Translations under genes and position numbers: made by a program | NCBI RefSeq assembly: GCF_014334325.1 | Contig: NZ_JACSET010000008.1 | Span: 105,865 to 169,864, forward strand | Direction of reading: 5' to 3' | From: Treponema sp. Marseille-Q4130 | GTDB lineage: Bacteria > Spirochaetota > Spirochaetia > Treponematales > Treponemataceae | Length of the DNA stretch: 64,000 nucleotides | In this document: positions 42,008-50,835 of the stretch, piece after piece | Layout of the letters: every line of letters starts with the position of its first letter | How positions within the stretch are numbered: position 1 is the first letter of the stretch | The notes under the pieces: generated by a model | What the model saw: only the letters and a program-made list of their open reading frames with translations | Database searches by the model: none | What the model was told of the DNA's origin: nothing

Positions 42008-42043
42008 ACGATCATTATAGCGCGCGGATGCGTCGAATGGCAA
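42005..42043 (-). promoter_or_regulatory. argA-like gene promoter, probably leaderless
   Basis: On the minus strand TTGCCA (42043-42038) and TATAAT (42019-42014) are 18 bases apart. Only GATCGT separates the -10 from the ATG. No Shine-Dalgarno is present. Confidence 0.6.
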
Positions 42044-42093
42044 TGTCGAAAAGGGCCTGTAGAAAATCGGCCGGTGTACGTTGTCGCTGACGC

Positions 42094-42561
42094 TTACTTC
42101 GCTCCGTTCTTTTTCCAAAGGATACGGGCAAATTTTTTTATTTGCTTATTTGTTAAATTTGCAACAGTTTTTTCCGTCGGCCGCAGATGATAATACGCCA
42201 ACAAATCTTCGATGTCGCTGCAATATGTTCCATCGTTACAATGAATACGATAAATAAATTTGCTCCGTTTATCATATTGAACGCTGAATCCTGCCGACAG
42301 AAGGCGCTTTATTTCATTATCCAATCCCAAGTAAAAACCGTTTTCAGAATTCTCTTTTATATATGCAGATAATCCGTCCGAAGGAAAATCCCAAGTATCG
42401 GAAACTTCCCTTAGCAAAGACGGTTCAAACGTTTCCTGTTCTTTTTGCAATTTCGATTTATTTATTCTGCGTAAACTTCTGTTTGCAAAAGAGCGAGCCG
42501 ATTTATTACTGCTGTACGCGACATACGGCATAACCGGATGTTTTATATATGATTTGCTCAT
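42094..42561 (-). CDS. Small basic protein of unknown function
   Basis: A 155-residue protein without a family I can name with confidence. The start MSKSYIKHPVMPYVAYSSNK followed by a basic stretch (SARSFANRSLRRINKSK) recalls small uncharacterised proteins that begin MSRSYKKxP and occur singly or in accessory clusters. The remainder contains a WDFPSDGLSAYI patch and a basic tail (KQIKKFARILWKKNG). AGAGGAAG lies before the ATG. It is more AT-rich than argA. Its 3' end is 86 bases from the argA start on the same strand. Confidence 0.6.
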   Translation of the reverse strand: MSKSYIKHPVMPYVAYSSNKSARSFANRSLRRINKSKLQKEQETFEPSLLREVSDTWDFPSDGLSAYIKENSENGFYLGLDNEIKRLLSAGFSVQYDKRSKFIYRIHCNDGTYCSDIEDLLAYYHLRPTEKTVANLTNKQIKKFARILWKKNGAK

Positions 42562-42661
42562 TAGGATACTTCCTCTGCAATAACCAATTATCGCATAATA
42601 TACGAAAAAAAGGAAGTATAAAATATTTTACCGCCTGAGGTTTGCTTACTTTATTTTGCTA

Positions 42662-42699
42662 TTCAGTAAACGCGCGCTATCGGCTATACTCGCCTCATG
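42662..42699 (+). promoter_or_regulatory. Promoter of the UDG-like gene
   Basis: TTCAGT (42662-42667) and TATACT (42685-42690) are 17 bases apart. An ATG (42697) comes six bases after the -10 and opens a 17-codon frame ending at the start of the downstream gene. Confidence 0.5.
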
Positions 42700-42750
42700 A
42701 CGATTTTTGCACTGTATCCCGTATATTTCGAAAGATGCGGGGAGCGATGA
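42697..42750 (+). CDS. Possible leader peptide of 17 codons
   Basis: A short frame, MTIFALYPVYFERCGER, begins at what should be the transcription start. Its TGA overlaps the ATG candidates (42747 and 42750) of the next gene, as TGATG. This is the arrangement of a leaderless upstream frame coupled to the main gene. There is no amino-acid bias that points to attenuation. It is an inference from position only. Confidence 0.3.
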   Translation: MTIFALYPVYFERCGER

Positions 42751-43679
42751 TGCTTCGATCGCAATTTAAAGCCTTTGTCGAATTCCGCGACGAATTCCGT
42801 TCTCGCGTTGCCGAGTGGTCGCACTATGCTTCGGCACTTGAAGCGCTGCAAAAAACTGCCGCGCAAAAGGACACGCCGGATTATCCTGTCGAAACGGCGG
42901 TTGTGTATAACCGTGCGCTCGACGACGTTTCCGAAAATGATGAAATCAAATTGATCGTCATCGGCGACAACCCGGGCAAAGACGAACAGCTTTCGGTCAA
43001 CAACCGTTATCTCGTCGGACAGAGCGGAAAAATCGCCGACGGTTTTTTTCGTCGCAACCCCGAACTGCACACCGACTTCAGAAAAAATGTCGTCATCCTC
43101 AATAAAACGCCGGTACACACCGCGAAAACGCATCATCTGCGCGCCCTGCAAAAAGCCGATCCTGAGATCGCAAAGCTCATCGAGATAAGCCAGCTGTGGA
43201 TGGCCCGGCACACGGCAAAACTGCATCGCGCGCTTTGGGAAAACGGCGCACGCGGAAAACGGGGAACAAGCGGCGGCTTCGTCCCGACCGGTGTAAATGA
43301 TGGAGAGCGCGGTCTGCTCGATACGGTCGGCACAAAAATCGGCGAGTGTTTTAATCCTCCTCAGCTGTGGCTTGTCGGCTACGCGGAATTGAAAGCGCGG
43401 GGCATATTTACTCCGTACCGCGATGCACTCAAAGCCGCCTATGCCGGAAGCGATGCGTGGAATAGTGTTTTCGTCTATCAGCATTTTTCAATGAATCGCT
43501 TTCTCATCGATTTGAAAGCCTATCAAAAAAATCGGGCGGAGGACGGAAAAGATGAAAACGTGCGCGGAGGAGATAAAACCGCGTACAACGGGATGGTAAA
43601 CGGCGGTGAAAACGTATCTCTTGCTTGCGATCTCGAAAAGCTCGGCGAATATCACAGAAAAGAAATTTTCGGCGAATGA
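42750..43679 (+). CDS. Uracil-DNA-glycosylase-superfamily-like protein
   Basis: A 309-residue protein. The segment KLIVIGDNPGKDEQLSVNNR resembles the GExPGxxE catalytic loop of uracil-DNA glycosylases. NVVILNKTPVHTAKTHHLRA and FVYQHFSMNRFLIDLKAY are in positions where that fold has its second strand and its HPS-like loop. The match is structural in flavour only, so the activity is unproven. GGGGAG lies five bases before ATG 42750; an ATG three bases earlier is also possible. The C-terminal 45 residues are charged and probably flexible. Confidence 0.55.
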   Translation: MLRSQFKAFVEFRDEFRSRVAEWSHYASALEALQKTAAQKDTPDYPVETAVVYNRALDDVSENDEIKLIVIGDNPGKDEQLSVNNRYLVGQSGKIADGFFRRNPELHTDFRKNVVILNKTPVHTAKTHHLRALQKADPEIAKLIEISQLWMARHTAKLHRALWENGARGKRGTSGGFVPTGVNDGERGLLDTVGTKIGECFNPPQLWLVGYAELKARGIFTPYRDALKAAYAGSDAWNSVFVYQHFSMNRFLIDLKAYQKNRAEDGKDENVRGGDKTAYNGMVNGGENVSLACDLEKLGEYHRKEIFGE

Positions 43680-43869
43680 GTATCGAATCGAAAAAATAAA
43701 GTCTGTTAAAATTTGTTAATTTTATTTTTTATTAATATCAAAATATTTCAACCCGTTTTTATATCATAACTTTATGTAAAAACGGCAAAATAAAAAACTT
43801 GACAGCTGAAAAATCTGCCCCTATAATTTACCTATACTTATTAAATTTTCAAGCTTTTCGGAGCTGCAG
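43680..43869. other. Promoter region of the GDPD-TRAP operon
   Basis: An AT-rich gap of 190 bases. A perfect consensus promoter lies near its end: TTGACA (43799-43804), 17 bases, TATAAT (43822-43827). The leader is about 37 bases and has a GGAG ribosome site before the ATG at 43870. Confidence 0.85.
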
Positions 43870-44577
43870 ATGGAATTGATTGCGCATAGAGGTGTCCCCG
43901 ATATTCGCCCGGAAAACACGGCAAGCTCTTTTATTTTGGCAGTGGAATCCGATGCGGATCAAATCGAATGCGATATACAGCGGACAAAAGACGGAGAATA
44001 CGTCATTTTTCACGATTTTACCGTAGACCGCACGACCGACGGTACGGGTAAAGTACGGGACAAAACGCTCAAAGAACTGAAAGCGCTGTCCGCTCACAAT
44101 AACATGGAGCGCTATTTCGGAGAGAGGATTTTAACTTTGGATGAATTTTTACATCTCGTGCCTGAAAATCTGATGCTGAATTTGGAGGTAAAGCGCGACG
44201 TCAAAGAAGAAGAGCCGTGGGAGACGGATTTGCTGCGTTTCGTGCTTGAAAGACGAAGTACGGATGCGTTTATTTTAGCTTCATTAAATCATATTGTTTT
44301 GGAACATATCGCAAAAGAAAATCGTGACGTAAAGCTCGGTCTCGCATTGGACGGCGAATTGCTGGAATTAAAAACCTATTTGAAAAATCTTCCGTTTCGT
44401 ATTTACAGTTATCATCCGGCTGCGGAATACGTAAATAAAAGCGGTGTGGAATTTTTACATTCTTTGGGCATAAAGGTATATCCGTGGATTATCGACGACA
44501 AGGATACCTTTTTCGATATGTCGGAATGCAAAGTCGACGGCGTTATAACCAACAGGCTTTGTTTTTTGACAGATTGA
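43870..44577 (+). CDS. Glycerophosphodiester phosphodiesterase
   Basis: A 235-residue cytoplasmic-type GDPD without a signal peptide. It hydrolyses glycerophosphodiesters to glycerol-3-phosphate and an alcohol. Visible residues are ELIAHRGVPDIRPENTASS (His-Arg and Glu of the catalytic site), IECDIQRTKDGEYVIFHDFT (metal acids and the second histidine) and LNLEVKRD, with a C-terminal YPWIIDDKDT. The gene has its own consensus promoter and is followed by dctP after 25 bases, so the TRAP genes are probably co-transcribed with it. Confidence 0.92.
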   Translation: MELIAHRGVPDIRPENTASSFILAVESDADQIECDIQRTKDGEYVIFHDFTVDRTTDGTGKVRDKTLKELKALSAHNNMERYFGERILTLDEFLHLVPENLMLNLEVKRDVKEEEPWETDLLRFVLERRSTDAFILASLNHIVLEHIAKENRDVKLGLALDGELLELKTYLKNLPFRIYSYHPAAEYVNKSGVEFLHSLGIKVYPWIIDDKDTFFDMSECKVDGVITNRLCFLTD

Positions 44578-44602
44578 TTACCAATCGCAAGAGGAGTGAA
44601 AG

Positions 44603-45625
44603 ATGAAACAAAGGATCAAACGAACGGCATGGTTTTCGACGTTGATTGCAGTATTGTTTTTAGCGTTTGGATGCAGCAAAAAAAATGCGGGCGGACAGGG
44701 AGCGGCAAAGCACGTATTTAAGCTCAGCAACGTATTTACGAACGAACAGCCTTTGAACGTTACGTTGCGCGAAGTTGCCGACAATATCAACAAAAGAACG
44801 AACGGTGCGATCGAAATTCAGATTTATCCGAACGGTGAAATTGCGACGTATAAAGACGGCATCGAGCAAGTGCGTGCGGGTGCCTATTTTATTTCCAACG
44901 AAGATCCGAGCTATATGGCGGACTATGTACCGGATTACAACGCGCTTGTCGGGCCGATGCTCTACAACAACATGGAAGAGTATACGGCGATGTGCCACAG
45001 CGACTTTGCAAACGATTTAAATAAAAAAGCCGAAGAAAACGGTATGAAAGTGCTGGCATTGGATTACGGGTTCGGTTTCCGCCATATCTGCGCGAACAAA
45101 CCCGTGCGCAATCCGAAAGAATTGAGCGGTATGAAGCTGCGCGTGCCGAAATCGAATTTGTGGATCGAAACGCTGAGCGCCATGGGTGCGAACCCCATAC
45201 CGATGGCGTGGTCGGAAGTATATTCTGCCGTACAGCAGAGCGTCGTCGTCGGACTTGAAACGTCCATCAGCGATATCGCGGACAATCAGATGGGCGCCAT
45301 TATCAAAGATATTTCGTTGACCGGGCACTTTTGCGGAACGACATGCTGCGTCATGTCGAAGAAAATTTGGGACAGTCTTACGCCGGAACAACAAAAAATC
45401 ATGGAAGAGGAATTCCTTGAAGGTGCAAAACGGAACAACGAACGCGTAGCGTTGCAGGAAATCAAAGACAGAGAAAATCTCGGAAAAGAAGGAGTAAAGT
45501 TCCACGAAGTCGAAAAAGACGAGTTCCGTATATTGACAAAAAAAGTGTTTGAAAACAATAAAAATCTTACGCCCGGCGTATACGATACGATTCAAGCCGA
45601 GTTGGCAAAAATTCGCAATAAGTAA
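44603..45625 (+). CDS. dctP: TRAP transporter solute-binding lipoprotein (DctP type)
   Basis: A 340-residue DctP-family binding protein. The signal peptide ends at a lipobox-like AFGCSK, so it is probably a lipoprotein. The mature part starts HVFKLSNVFTNEQPLNVTLR and includes the family motif MKLRVPKSNLWIETLSAMGA followed by NPIPMAWSEVYSAVQQ with the arginine that binds a carboxylate. It should deliver an organic acid to the DctQ/DctM membrane units that follow. GAGGAG precedes the ATG. The ligand is not evident, though the upstream phosphodiesterase gene suggests a possible link to phospholipid breakdown. Confidence 0.93.
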   Translation: MKQRIKRTAWFSTLIAVLFLAFGCSKKNAGGQGAAKHVFKLSNVFTNEQPLNVTLREVADNINKRTNGAIEIQIYPNGEIATYKDGIEQVRAGAYFISNEDPSYMADYVPDYNALVGPMLYNNMEEYTAMCHSDFANDLNKKAEENGMKVLALDYGFGFRHICANKPVRNPKELSGMKLRVPKSNLWIETLSAMGANPIPMAWSEVYSAVQQSVVVGLETSISDIADNQMGAIIKDISLTGHFCGTTCCVMSKKIWDSLTPEQQKIMEEEFLEGAKRNNERVALQEIKDRENLGKEGVKFHEVEKDEFRILTKKVFENNKNLTPGVYDTIQAELAKIRNK

Positions 45626-45699
45626 AAATTAATAATACGGGTCAAGGCGGATCGGTTCAGCGGTATTTCGTTTTTACCCGTATTAATAAGGAAATGAAC

Positions 45700-46203
45700 A
45701 TGAACAGAAAATCCGTGCTCGGTAATTTGGATTATATTATCGCAGCCGTTGCGCTTTTCGGCATCGTTTTCTTCGTTATCATCAACGTCTTTTGCCGATA
45801 TATTTTGGGTTTTATTTTTAATTGGATGGAAGAGCTTGCGACGATTATGTTCGTGTGGTGTACCTATATGGGCATCGCAGCCGCATATAGAACGCACGAT
45901 CACGTAGGCATAAACATAATCGTAAATCTGCTGCCGGCAAAATTGCAGTTTGTCATCGAATTTTTAATCGACCTTTTCGTATTGGCGCTCGATATTATTA
46001 TTTTCATACTCAGCATCAGACTCTGTATCAGTTCATGGGGTAAAATAACTCCGATAATCGGATTGTCGTATACTTTTGTCAACGCGTCGATCACTATCGG
46101 ATTTTTGCTTTTGATCGTTTATACGGCGCTGCGCTTATTCGAAAAAATAAAACGGATAAAGCACGCGTTTTTTTCAAAAAAAAATAGGCAGGAAAAAATA
46201 TGA
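45700..46203 (+). CDS. dctQ: TRAP transporter small membrane subunit (DctQ type)
   Basis: A 167-residue protein with four hydrophobic segments (YIIAAVALFGIVFFVIINVF, WMEELATIMFVWCTYMGIAA, FLIDLFVLALDIIIFILSI, ASITIGFLLLIVYTALRLF), the layout of DctQ subunits. ATG 45700 is chosen because AAGGA lies seven bases before it; ATG 45694 would be only one base away from it. Its TGA overlaps the dctM start by four bases (ATGA). Confidence 0.9.
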   Translation: MNRKSVLGNLDYIIAAVALFGIVFFVIINVFCRYILGFIFNWMEELATIMFVWCTYMGIAAAYRTHDHVGINIIVNLLPAKLQFVIEFLIDLFVLALDIIIFILSIRLCISSWGKITPIIGLSYTFVNASITIGFLLLIVYTALRLFEKIKRIKHAFFSKKNRQEKI

Positions 46204-47486
46204 ATTTAATACCGCTGTTGATCGTGTTTATTTTATTTATGCTCAATGTACCGATCGGTTTTGCACTCATCGGCGGATCCATGACCTATTTTTTATTTAT
46301 GTCGAACAATATGCCGCCGCAATTCGTATTGCAGAATTTCATATCGGGAATCGAATCTTTTCCGCTGCTTGCCATACCGTTTTTTATCTTTGCGGGCGTG
46401 ATTATGAATTATTCGGGCATCAGCAAGCGCTTGATGCATTTCGCCGATCTCTTGGTCGGACATCTTCCCGGCGGACTCGGACAGGTAAACGTCGTATTGT
46501 CCGCGCTGATGGGCGGAATCTCGGGCTCCGCAAACGCCGACGCTGCCATGCAGTGCAAAATTTTGGTTCCCGAAATGGAAAAGCGCGGTTTTCCGATGCC
46601 CTTTTCCGCTTCGATTACCGCGACCAGTTCCATCATACCGACGATTATTCCGCCGGGCATTATGCTTATTTTGTATTCGATGGTTGCCCGCGTCAGCGTG
46701 GGTAAAATTTTTATGGCGGGATATCTTCCCGGTTTGGTTATCACCGCCTGTCTCATGCTCTCCGTCCATATCGAATCGATAAAACACAATTACGGACGGA
46801 CGCGGGAAAAGATGGCGAGCGGCAAAGAAATCGTGCGGGGCGCGGGAGCTGCCGTTCTTGCCCTCATTTTGCCTTTAGTCATCATCATGGGATTGCGACA
46901 GGGCGTTTTTACTCCGACGGAAGGAGGCGCCATCGCATGTTTTTACTGCACGCTTGTAGGGATGCTGGCTTATCGCGAACTGCACATCAAAGACTTTATT
47001 CCGATTTTACGGGAAACCGTCAATTCCACCGCGCAGGTAATGTTTATCATCGTCGGTGCGAATCTCTTTGGAATGTATTTAAGTTATGAGCGCATTCCGC
47101 ACATGATCGCGCAGGCGGTGTTGAGTATTTCCGCCAACAAATACGTATTTTTGATACTCATCAATATCTTTTTATTCATCGTCGGAATGTTTGTCGAAGG
47201 CGGCCCCGCCATCATCATCATTGCACCGCTTTTGGTTCCGATATTGAATACGCTCAAAATCGATCTCGTTCACTTCGGCATCGTCATGACGTTGAACATG
47301 GCGATCGGAGGATTGACGCCGCCCTTCGGTTCGATGATTTTCGTCGTGTCGTCGCTGCTCAAAGTGTCGATATGGGATTTTTTGAAAGCGAATACGCCCT
47401 TTCTTTTGGCAAGCATCGTCGCACTTTTAATCATCACGTATATACCCGCCATATCGCTGTGGCTGCCGACGCTCTTGGGGATGTAG
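46200..47486 (+). CDS. dctM: TRAP transporter large membrane subunit (DctM type)
   Basis: A 428-residue DctM-type permease with about twelve membrane segments. Characteristic stretches are GIESFPLLAIPFFIFAGVIM, SALMGGISGSANADAAMQ, ATSSIIPTIIPPGIMLILY and NMAIGGLTPPFGSMIFVVSS. It is the Na+-driven translocation unit that works with DctP and DctQ. The length is standard. It closes the operon before a bidirectional terminator. Confidence 0.95.
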   Translation: MNLIPLLIVFILFMLNVPIGFALIGGSMTYFLFMSNNMPPQFVLQNFISGIESFPLLAIPFFIFAGVIMNYSGISKRLMHFADLLVGHLPGGLGQVNVVLSALMGGISGSANADAAMQCKILVPEMEKRGFPMPFSASITATSSIIPTIIPPGIMLILYSMVARVSVGKIFMAGYLPGLVITACLMLSVHIESIKHNYGRTREKMASGKEIVRGAGAAVLALILPLVIIMGLRQGVFTPTEGGAIACFYCTLVGMLAYRELHIKDFIPILRETVNSTAQVMFIIVGANLFGMYLSYERIPHMIAQAVLSISANKYVFLILINIFLFIVGMFVEGGPAIIIIAPLLVPILNTLKIDLVHFGIVMTLNMAIGGLTPPFGSMIFVVSSLLKVSIWDFLKANTPFLLASIVALLIITYIPAISLWLPTLLGM

Positions 47487-47520
47487 CGGGATGCGGGCAG
47501 GGTAATTAAAATTTATTAAT

Positions 47521-47563
47521 TTTATTCGTGCGGATGGTTTAATGCCCCGATGCTCTGCGTCGG
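47521..47563. repeat. 43-bp dispersed repeat, copy B
   Basis: It matches 12452-12494 with two mismatches (GGATGG for GGAGGG, and AATGCC for AATACC). Both copies are intergenic, one before a promoter and one after an operon. Confidence 0.75.
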
Positions 47564-47619
47564 GATTATCGATTGAAATGCTTCAATGTTGTTTTTTGTT
47601 GCACTTTCATATAAAAACA

Positions 47620-47648
47620 ACGACCTCGCCGCAGAGCAGCGAGGTCGT
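47620..47648. terminator. Bidirectional terminator between dctM and the ABC operon
   Basis: Perfect ten-base arms ACGACCTCGC (47620-47629) and GCGAGGTCGT (47639-47648) lie between two converging operons. A-rich sequence on the left gives a T-rich tail for the minus strand, and TTTATT follows on the plus strand. Confidence 0.88.
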
Positions 47649-47670
47649 TTATTAAAACAATTAATAATTA

Positions 47671-48783
47671 TTATTTAACTTTAACGGAGCCGAGGCAGAT
47701 ATTTTTTTTCGTTTCGGTATCGAATACGATGATATCGTTGCCCACGATGTCGAAACGGATCGGCTTATCGACAGCATAGTCGATCGAACCGAATACGACG
47801 GAAGATAAAATATCGCCTTTGAGGTTGATTTTGACGATCGTTTCCATACCCGACGGAAGCGTCGAATACGCAAGTCCCTCGATGGCGCCGCTGTCCCTGA
47901 TCGGAAGAAATTCCGGACGGATGCCGATGATGACGTCTTCTCTTTCAAGCTGCACGTCTTTTTCGCACGCGAAGACCGCATCGATGCCGAAAAATTGTAC
48001 CGCGAGTTCGTTTTTCGCCGTCTGTTTCGCTTTCGCCGGAATGAAATTCATCGTCGGGTTTCCGATAAAATCCGCAACGAACAAATTCGCCGGCCGGTTG
48101 TAGACGACGAGCGGCGGATCGTACTGCTGCAGGTCGCCCTTTTCGATCAAACAGATGCGTGTCGCAAGCGTCATCGCTTCGAGCTGGTCGTGCGTAACGT
48201 AGACGAAAGTCGAGTTCGTGTCCGAATGCAGACGCTTCAATTCCGTGCGCATTTCGCTGCGCAGTTTTGCGTCGAGGTTTGAAAGCGGCTCGTCCATAAA
48301 AAGCACTTTCGGTTTGGGCGCGAGCGTCCGCGCGATCGCGACGCGCTGCTGCTGTCCGCCCGACAATTCAGCCGGATAGCGGTCTTTGAATTCTTCGATT
48401 TTTAAAGTCTTTAAAACTTCCTGCACACGCTCTTCGATTTTGCTTTTCGGCCACTTTAAATTTTCAAGACCGAAGGCGATGTTTTTATACACGGTCATGT
48501 GCGGCCACAACGCGTAGTTTTGAAACAAAAAGCCGATATCGCGTTTGTCGGGCGAAACGTTGATGCCTTTTTCCGAATCGAAAACGACCGTATCGCCGAT
48601 GGTGATCCTGCCTTCCGTCGGCGTTTCAAGCCCCGCGATCATGCGCAGTGTCGTCGTCTTTCCGCAGCCGGACGGACCGAGCAGCGTGATGAATTCTCTG
48701 TCTTCGATAACCATGTTGAGGTGATTGACTCCGACAAAATCGCCCCATCGTTTTGAAACATCGTGTAATTCTATTCGCGGCAT
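47671..48783 (-). CDS. ABC transporter ATPase (FbpC/PotA/UgpC type)
   Basis: A 370-residue ATPase with the long C-terminal regulatory domain of the MalK/PotA/FbpC group. Walker A is LLGPSGCGKTTTLRM, the signature is LSGGQQQRVAIARTL, Walker B is VLFMDEPLSNLDAKL, and the H-loop is YVTHDQLEAM. The TOBE-like part (about 240-370) contains VIIGIRPEFLPI. It is the last gene of a three-gene operon with a fused permease and a binding lipoprotein. GGAGG is eight bases before the ATG. The substrate is unknown; iron(III), phosphonate or polyamine-type cargo are possible. Confidence 0.92.
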   Translation of the reverse strand: MPRIELHDVSKRWGDFVGVNHLNMVIEDREFITLLGPSGCGKTTTLRMIAGLETPTEGRITIGDTVVFDSEKGINVSPDKRDIGFLFQNYALWPHMTVYKNIAFGLENLKWPKSKIEERVQEVLKTLKIEEFKDRYPAELSGGQQQRVAIARTLAPKPKVLFMDEPLSNLDAKLRSEMRTELKRLHSDTNSTFVYVTHDQLEAMTLATRICLIEKGDLQQYDPPLVVYNRPANLFVADFIGNPTMNFIPAKAKQTAKNELAVQFFGIDAVFACEKDVQLEREDVIIGIRPEFLPIRDSGAIEGLAYSTLPSGMETIVKINLKGDILSSVVFGSIDYAVDKPIRFDIVGNDIIVFDTETKKNICLGSVKVK

Positions 48784-48786
48784 ATA

Positions 48787-50691
48787 TTAACCTCCAATTC
48801 CTTTATCAATAGATGCGCCGGTAAATTTATTAATCGATAAATTAATAACAATAACGAATACAACCAGTAACAGGTTGATGCCGTTCGCAAGCTGATCGAC
48901 GCCGTTTCTCGTGTAGTATTCGAGAACGTTTGTCGACAGCGTAACGCTCGATGTAATCAACGCAAACAGCGTATACTCTCTCATACAGGATATAAACGGC
49001 AGCAGATAGCCGCTTATAAAACTCGATTTTTGGATGGGAAACAAAATCTTCGTCATCCGCTTGCCCCACGGGCAGCCGGTGATTATTGCAGCTTCTTCGA
49101 TTTCACCCGAAACCTGCAGCATCGCGTTCGTTCCGCTGCGCGACGCAAAGGGCAAAAACTTTATGCCTCCGACGATGATGCACAGCGCGACGGCTGACCA
49201 TTCGCTGAGCGTCGTCGCAACGTCCAAAAAATGAAACGCATTCGTCTTCGACAGTGAAAAGAAAATCGTGCTGAAACTCAACGCGGGAATCAAGTACGGC
49301 AAGAACGCCAAACTGGAAACGTAATTGGCAAGACGGCTTCTCCTGTTTTTGCTGACGGCGTATCCGATCAAAATGCCGCAGGTTCCGCAGATAAACGAAA
49401 CGATGACGGCGACGATGATGGTTCTGCCGAACGAATGCAAAATCGTACTGTTGTGAAAGATGCCGTTCAGAGAATAATCGCGCGCGCCGACAAAGGCGTC
49501 GTCGATTGCGGGCGTCGGAGAGATCCAATATTTGAGCGTAATCGAAGAAAAATCTCCGGCCGTTTCTTCGAGGCTTTCGAGTACGAACGAAAGCAGCGGA
49601 ATGACGGCAAAGAACGTTACGATAACGAGCGTCGTAACGGCGATCGGCCACTTCGCCTTTTTCAAATCGATTTTGGTGATTTGTCCCGATTTGCCGGATA
49701 CCGTCGTAAAGCTCCTGCGGCTTTTTGTAAACCAGTTGTTCAGCGTCAAAATCAACACGCTGAAAATCAGCAGTATCGTTGCGATGACGTAGCCTTCGCC
49801 TTTTTTCCCCGTCATCAGTGCCGAGCGCAGCGTGATCGAAATCGAATTGAACGATCCGTCTTTATTTAAAAACTGTGGAACGGTGTAGCTTGAAATGGAA
49901 CTCGCAAACACCAGCAAAACAGTCGATATCATCGCGGGCGCGACGATCGGCAAGGTAATCCTTCTGACGATTTTTAATCGCGACGCTTTTAAAATCGTCG
50001 CCGCTTCTTCAAGGTTCGCATCCATGTTCCGCAGTATGCCGCCGATCAATATGTACGCGAACGGTGCGTAGTGCAGACCGAGCACGATTGCCGTCGGGAA
50101 AAAACCGTAGACGAGCCATTGCGGCGCGCTTATGCCTGTCAACGCCTGCAGCAGTCCTTCTCCGGGACTTCCGCTCACGTTCGTGTTTTTGAAGAAATTT
50201 TCCCAAAACATCGCGATCGACCACGACGGCATGATATACGGAAAAACGAATACCGTTGAGATAAAGCGCTTAAACGGTATGTTCGTCCGCGTGATAAAGA
50301 ATGCGAGGTTGCCGCCGAATACGACCGCGATCGTACAGGCGATCAGCGCCATGAGCACGGAACGATACAGCGGGATCCAAAAAAAGTTTTTCGAATACAG
50401 CGGCGTCAATTTGTTGAACAACAGCGACGGCCATTGCAAAAACGTAAAATCGCCGCGCTTTACGGCCGCATCCCAAATCTCATTGATGTTTTTTGCTTCC
50501 GAAACGCTTTGAACCGTAAACGAATCTTTGACCATCGAAAAAAGCGGATAGATGACGGTGATCGTCAACACGATACCGAAAAAAACGATGATACAATTGG
50601 AAGACTTTGAAAAAAATTGTTTTATGTGATTTAAAATTTTTTTAAAATAAAACGGAGCGGGTTGTGCTTTTACTGTTTGATTATCGGTCAT
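48787..50691 (-). CDS. Fused ABC permease (FbpB-like, two permease domains)
   Basis: A 634-residue membrane protein with two tandem BPD_transp domains of six helices each, as in FbpB/AfuB-type iron permeases. The first EAA loop is ANLEEAATILKASRLKIVRRITLPIV (about residue 245). The second is GEIEEAAIITGCPWGKRMTK followed by ILFPI. A linker near residues 320-360 joins them. It overlaps none of its neighbours but is only three bases from the ATPase gene. The ribosome site is GGAGAAG. It follows the binding-protein gene by 144 bases. Confidence 0.92.
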   Translation of the reverse strand: MTDNQTVKAQPAPFYFKKILNHIKQFFSKSSNCIIVFFGIVLTITVIYPLFSMVKDSFTVQSVSEAKNINEIWDAAVKRGDFTFLQWPSLLFNKLTPLYSKNFFWIPLYRSVLMALIACTIAVVFGGNLAFFITRTNIPFKRFISTVFVFPYIMPSWSIAMFWENFFKNTNVSGSPGEGLLQALTGISAPQWLVYGFFPTAIVLGLHYAPFAYILIGGILRNMDANLEEAATILKASRLKIVRRITLPIVAPAMISTVLLVFASSISSYTVPQFLNKDGSFNSISITLRSALMTGKKGEGYVIATILLIFSVLILTLNNWFTKSRRSFTTVSGKSGQITKIDLKKAKWPIAVTTLVIVTFFAVIPLLSFVLESLEETAGDFSSITLKYWISPTPAIDDAFVGARDYSLNGIFHNSTILHSFGRTIIVAVIVSFICGTCGILIGYAVSKNRRSRLANYVSSLAFLPYLIPALSFSTIFFSLSKTNAFHFLDVATTLSEWSAVALCIIVGGIKFLPFASRSGTNAMLQVSGEIEEAAIITGCPWGKRMTKILFPIQKSSFISGYLLPFISCMREYTLFALITSSVTLSTNVLEYYTRNGVDQLANGINLLLVVFVIVINLSINKFTGASIDKGIGG

Positions 50692-50835
50692 ATGTATCTT
50701 CTCCCAAATAATCCGATCGCGCCGACGGCGGATGAAAACGCGGTATCGGTTTCCGCCCGCCGTACATGCCGGTTAATCTTCTGCGCGATCAACCGGCCGC
50801 CGATCGATTATTAAGATTTTAAGCGATGCGACGGA

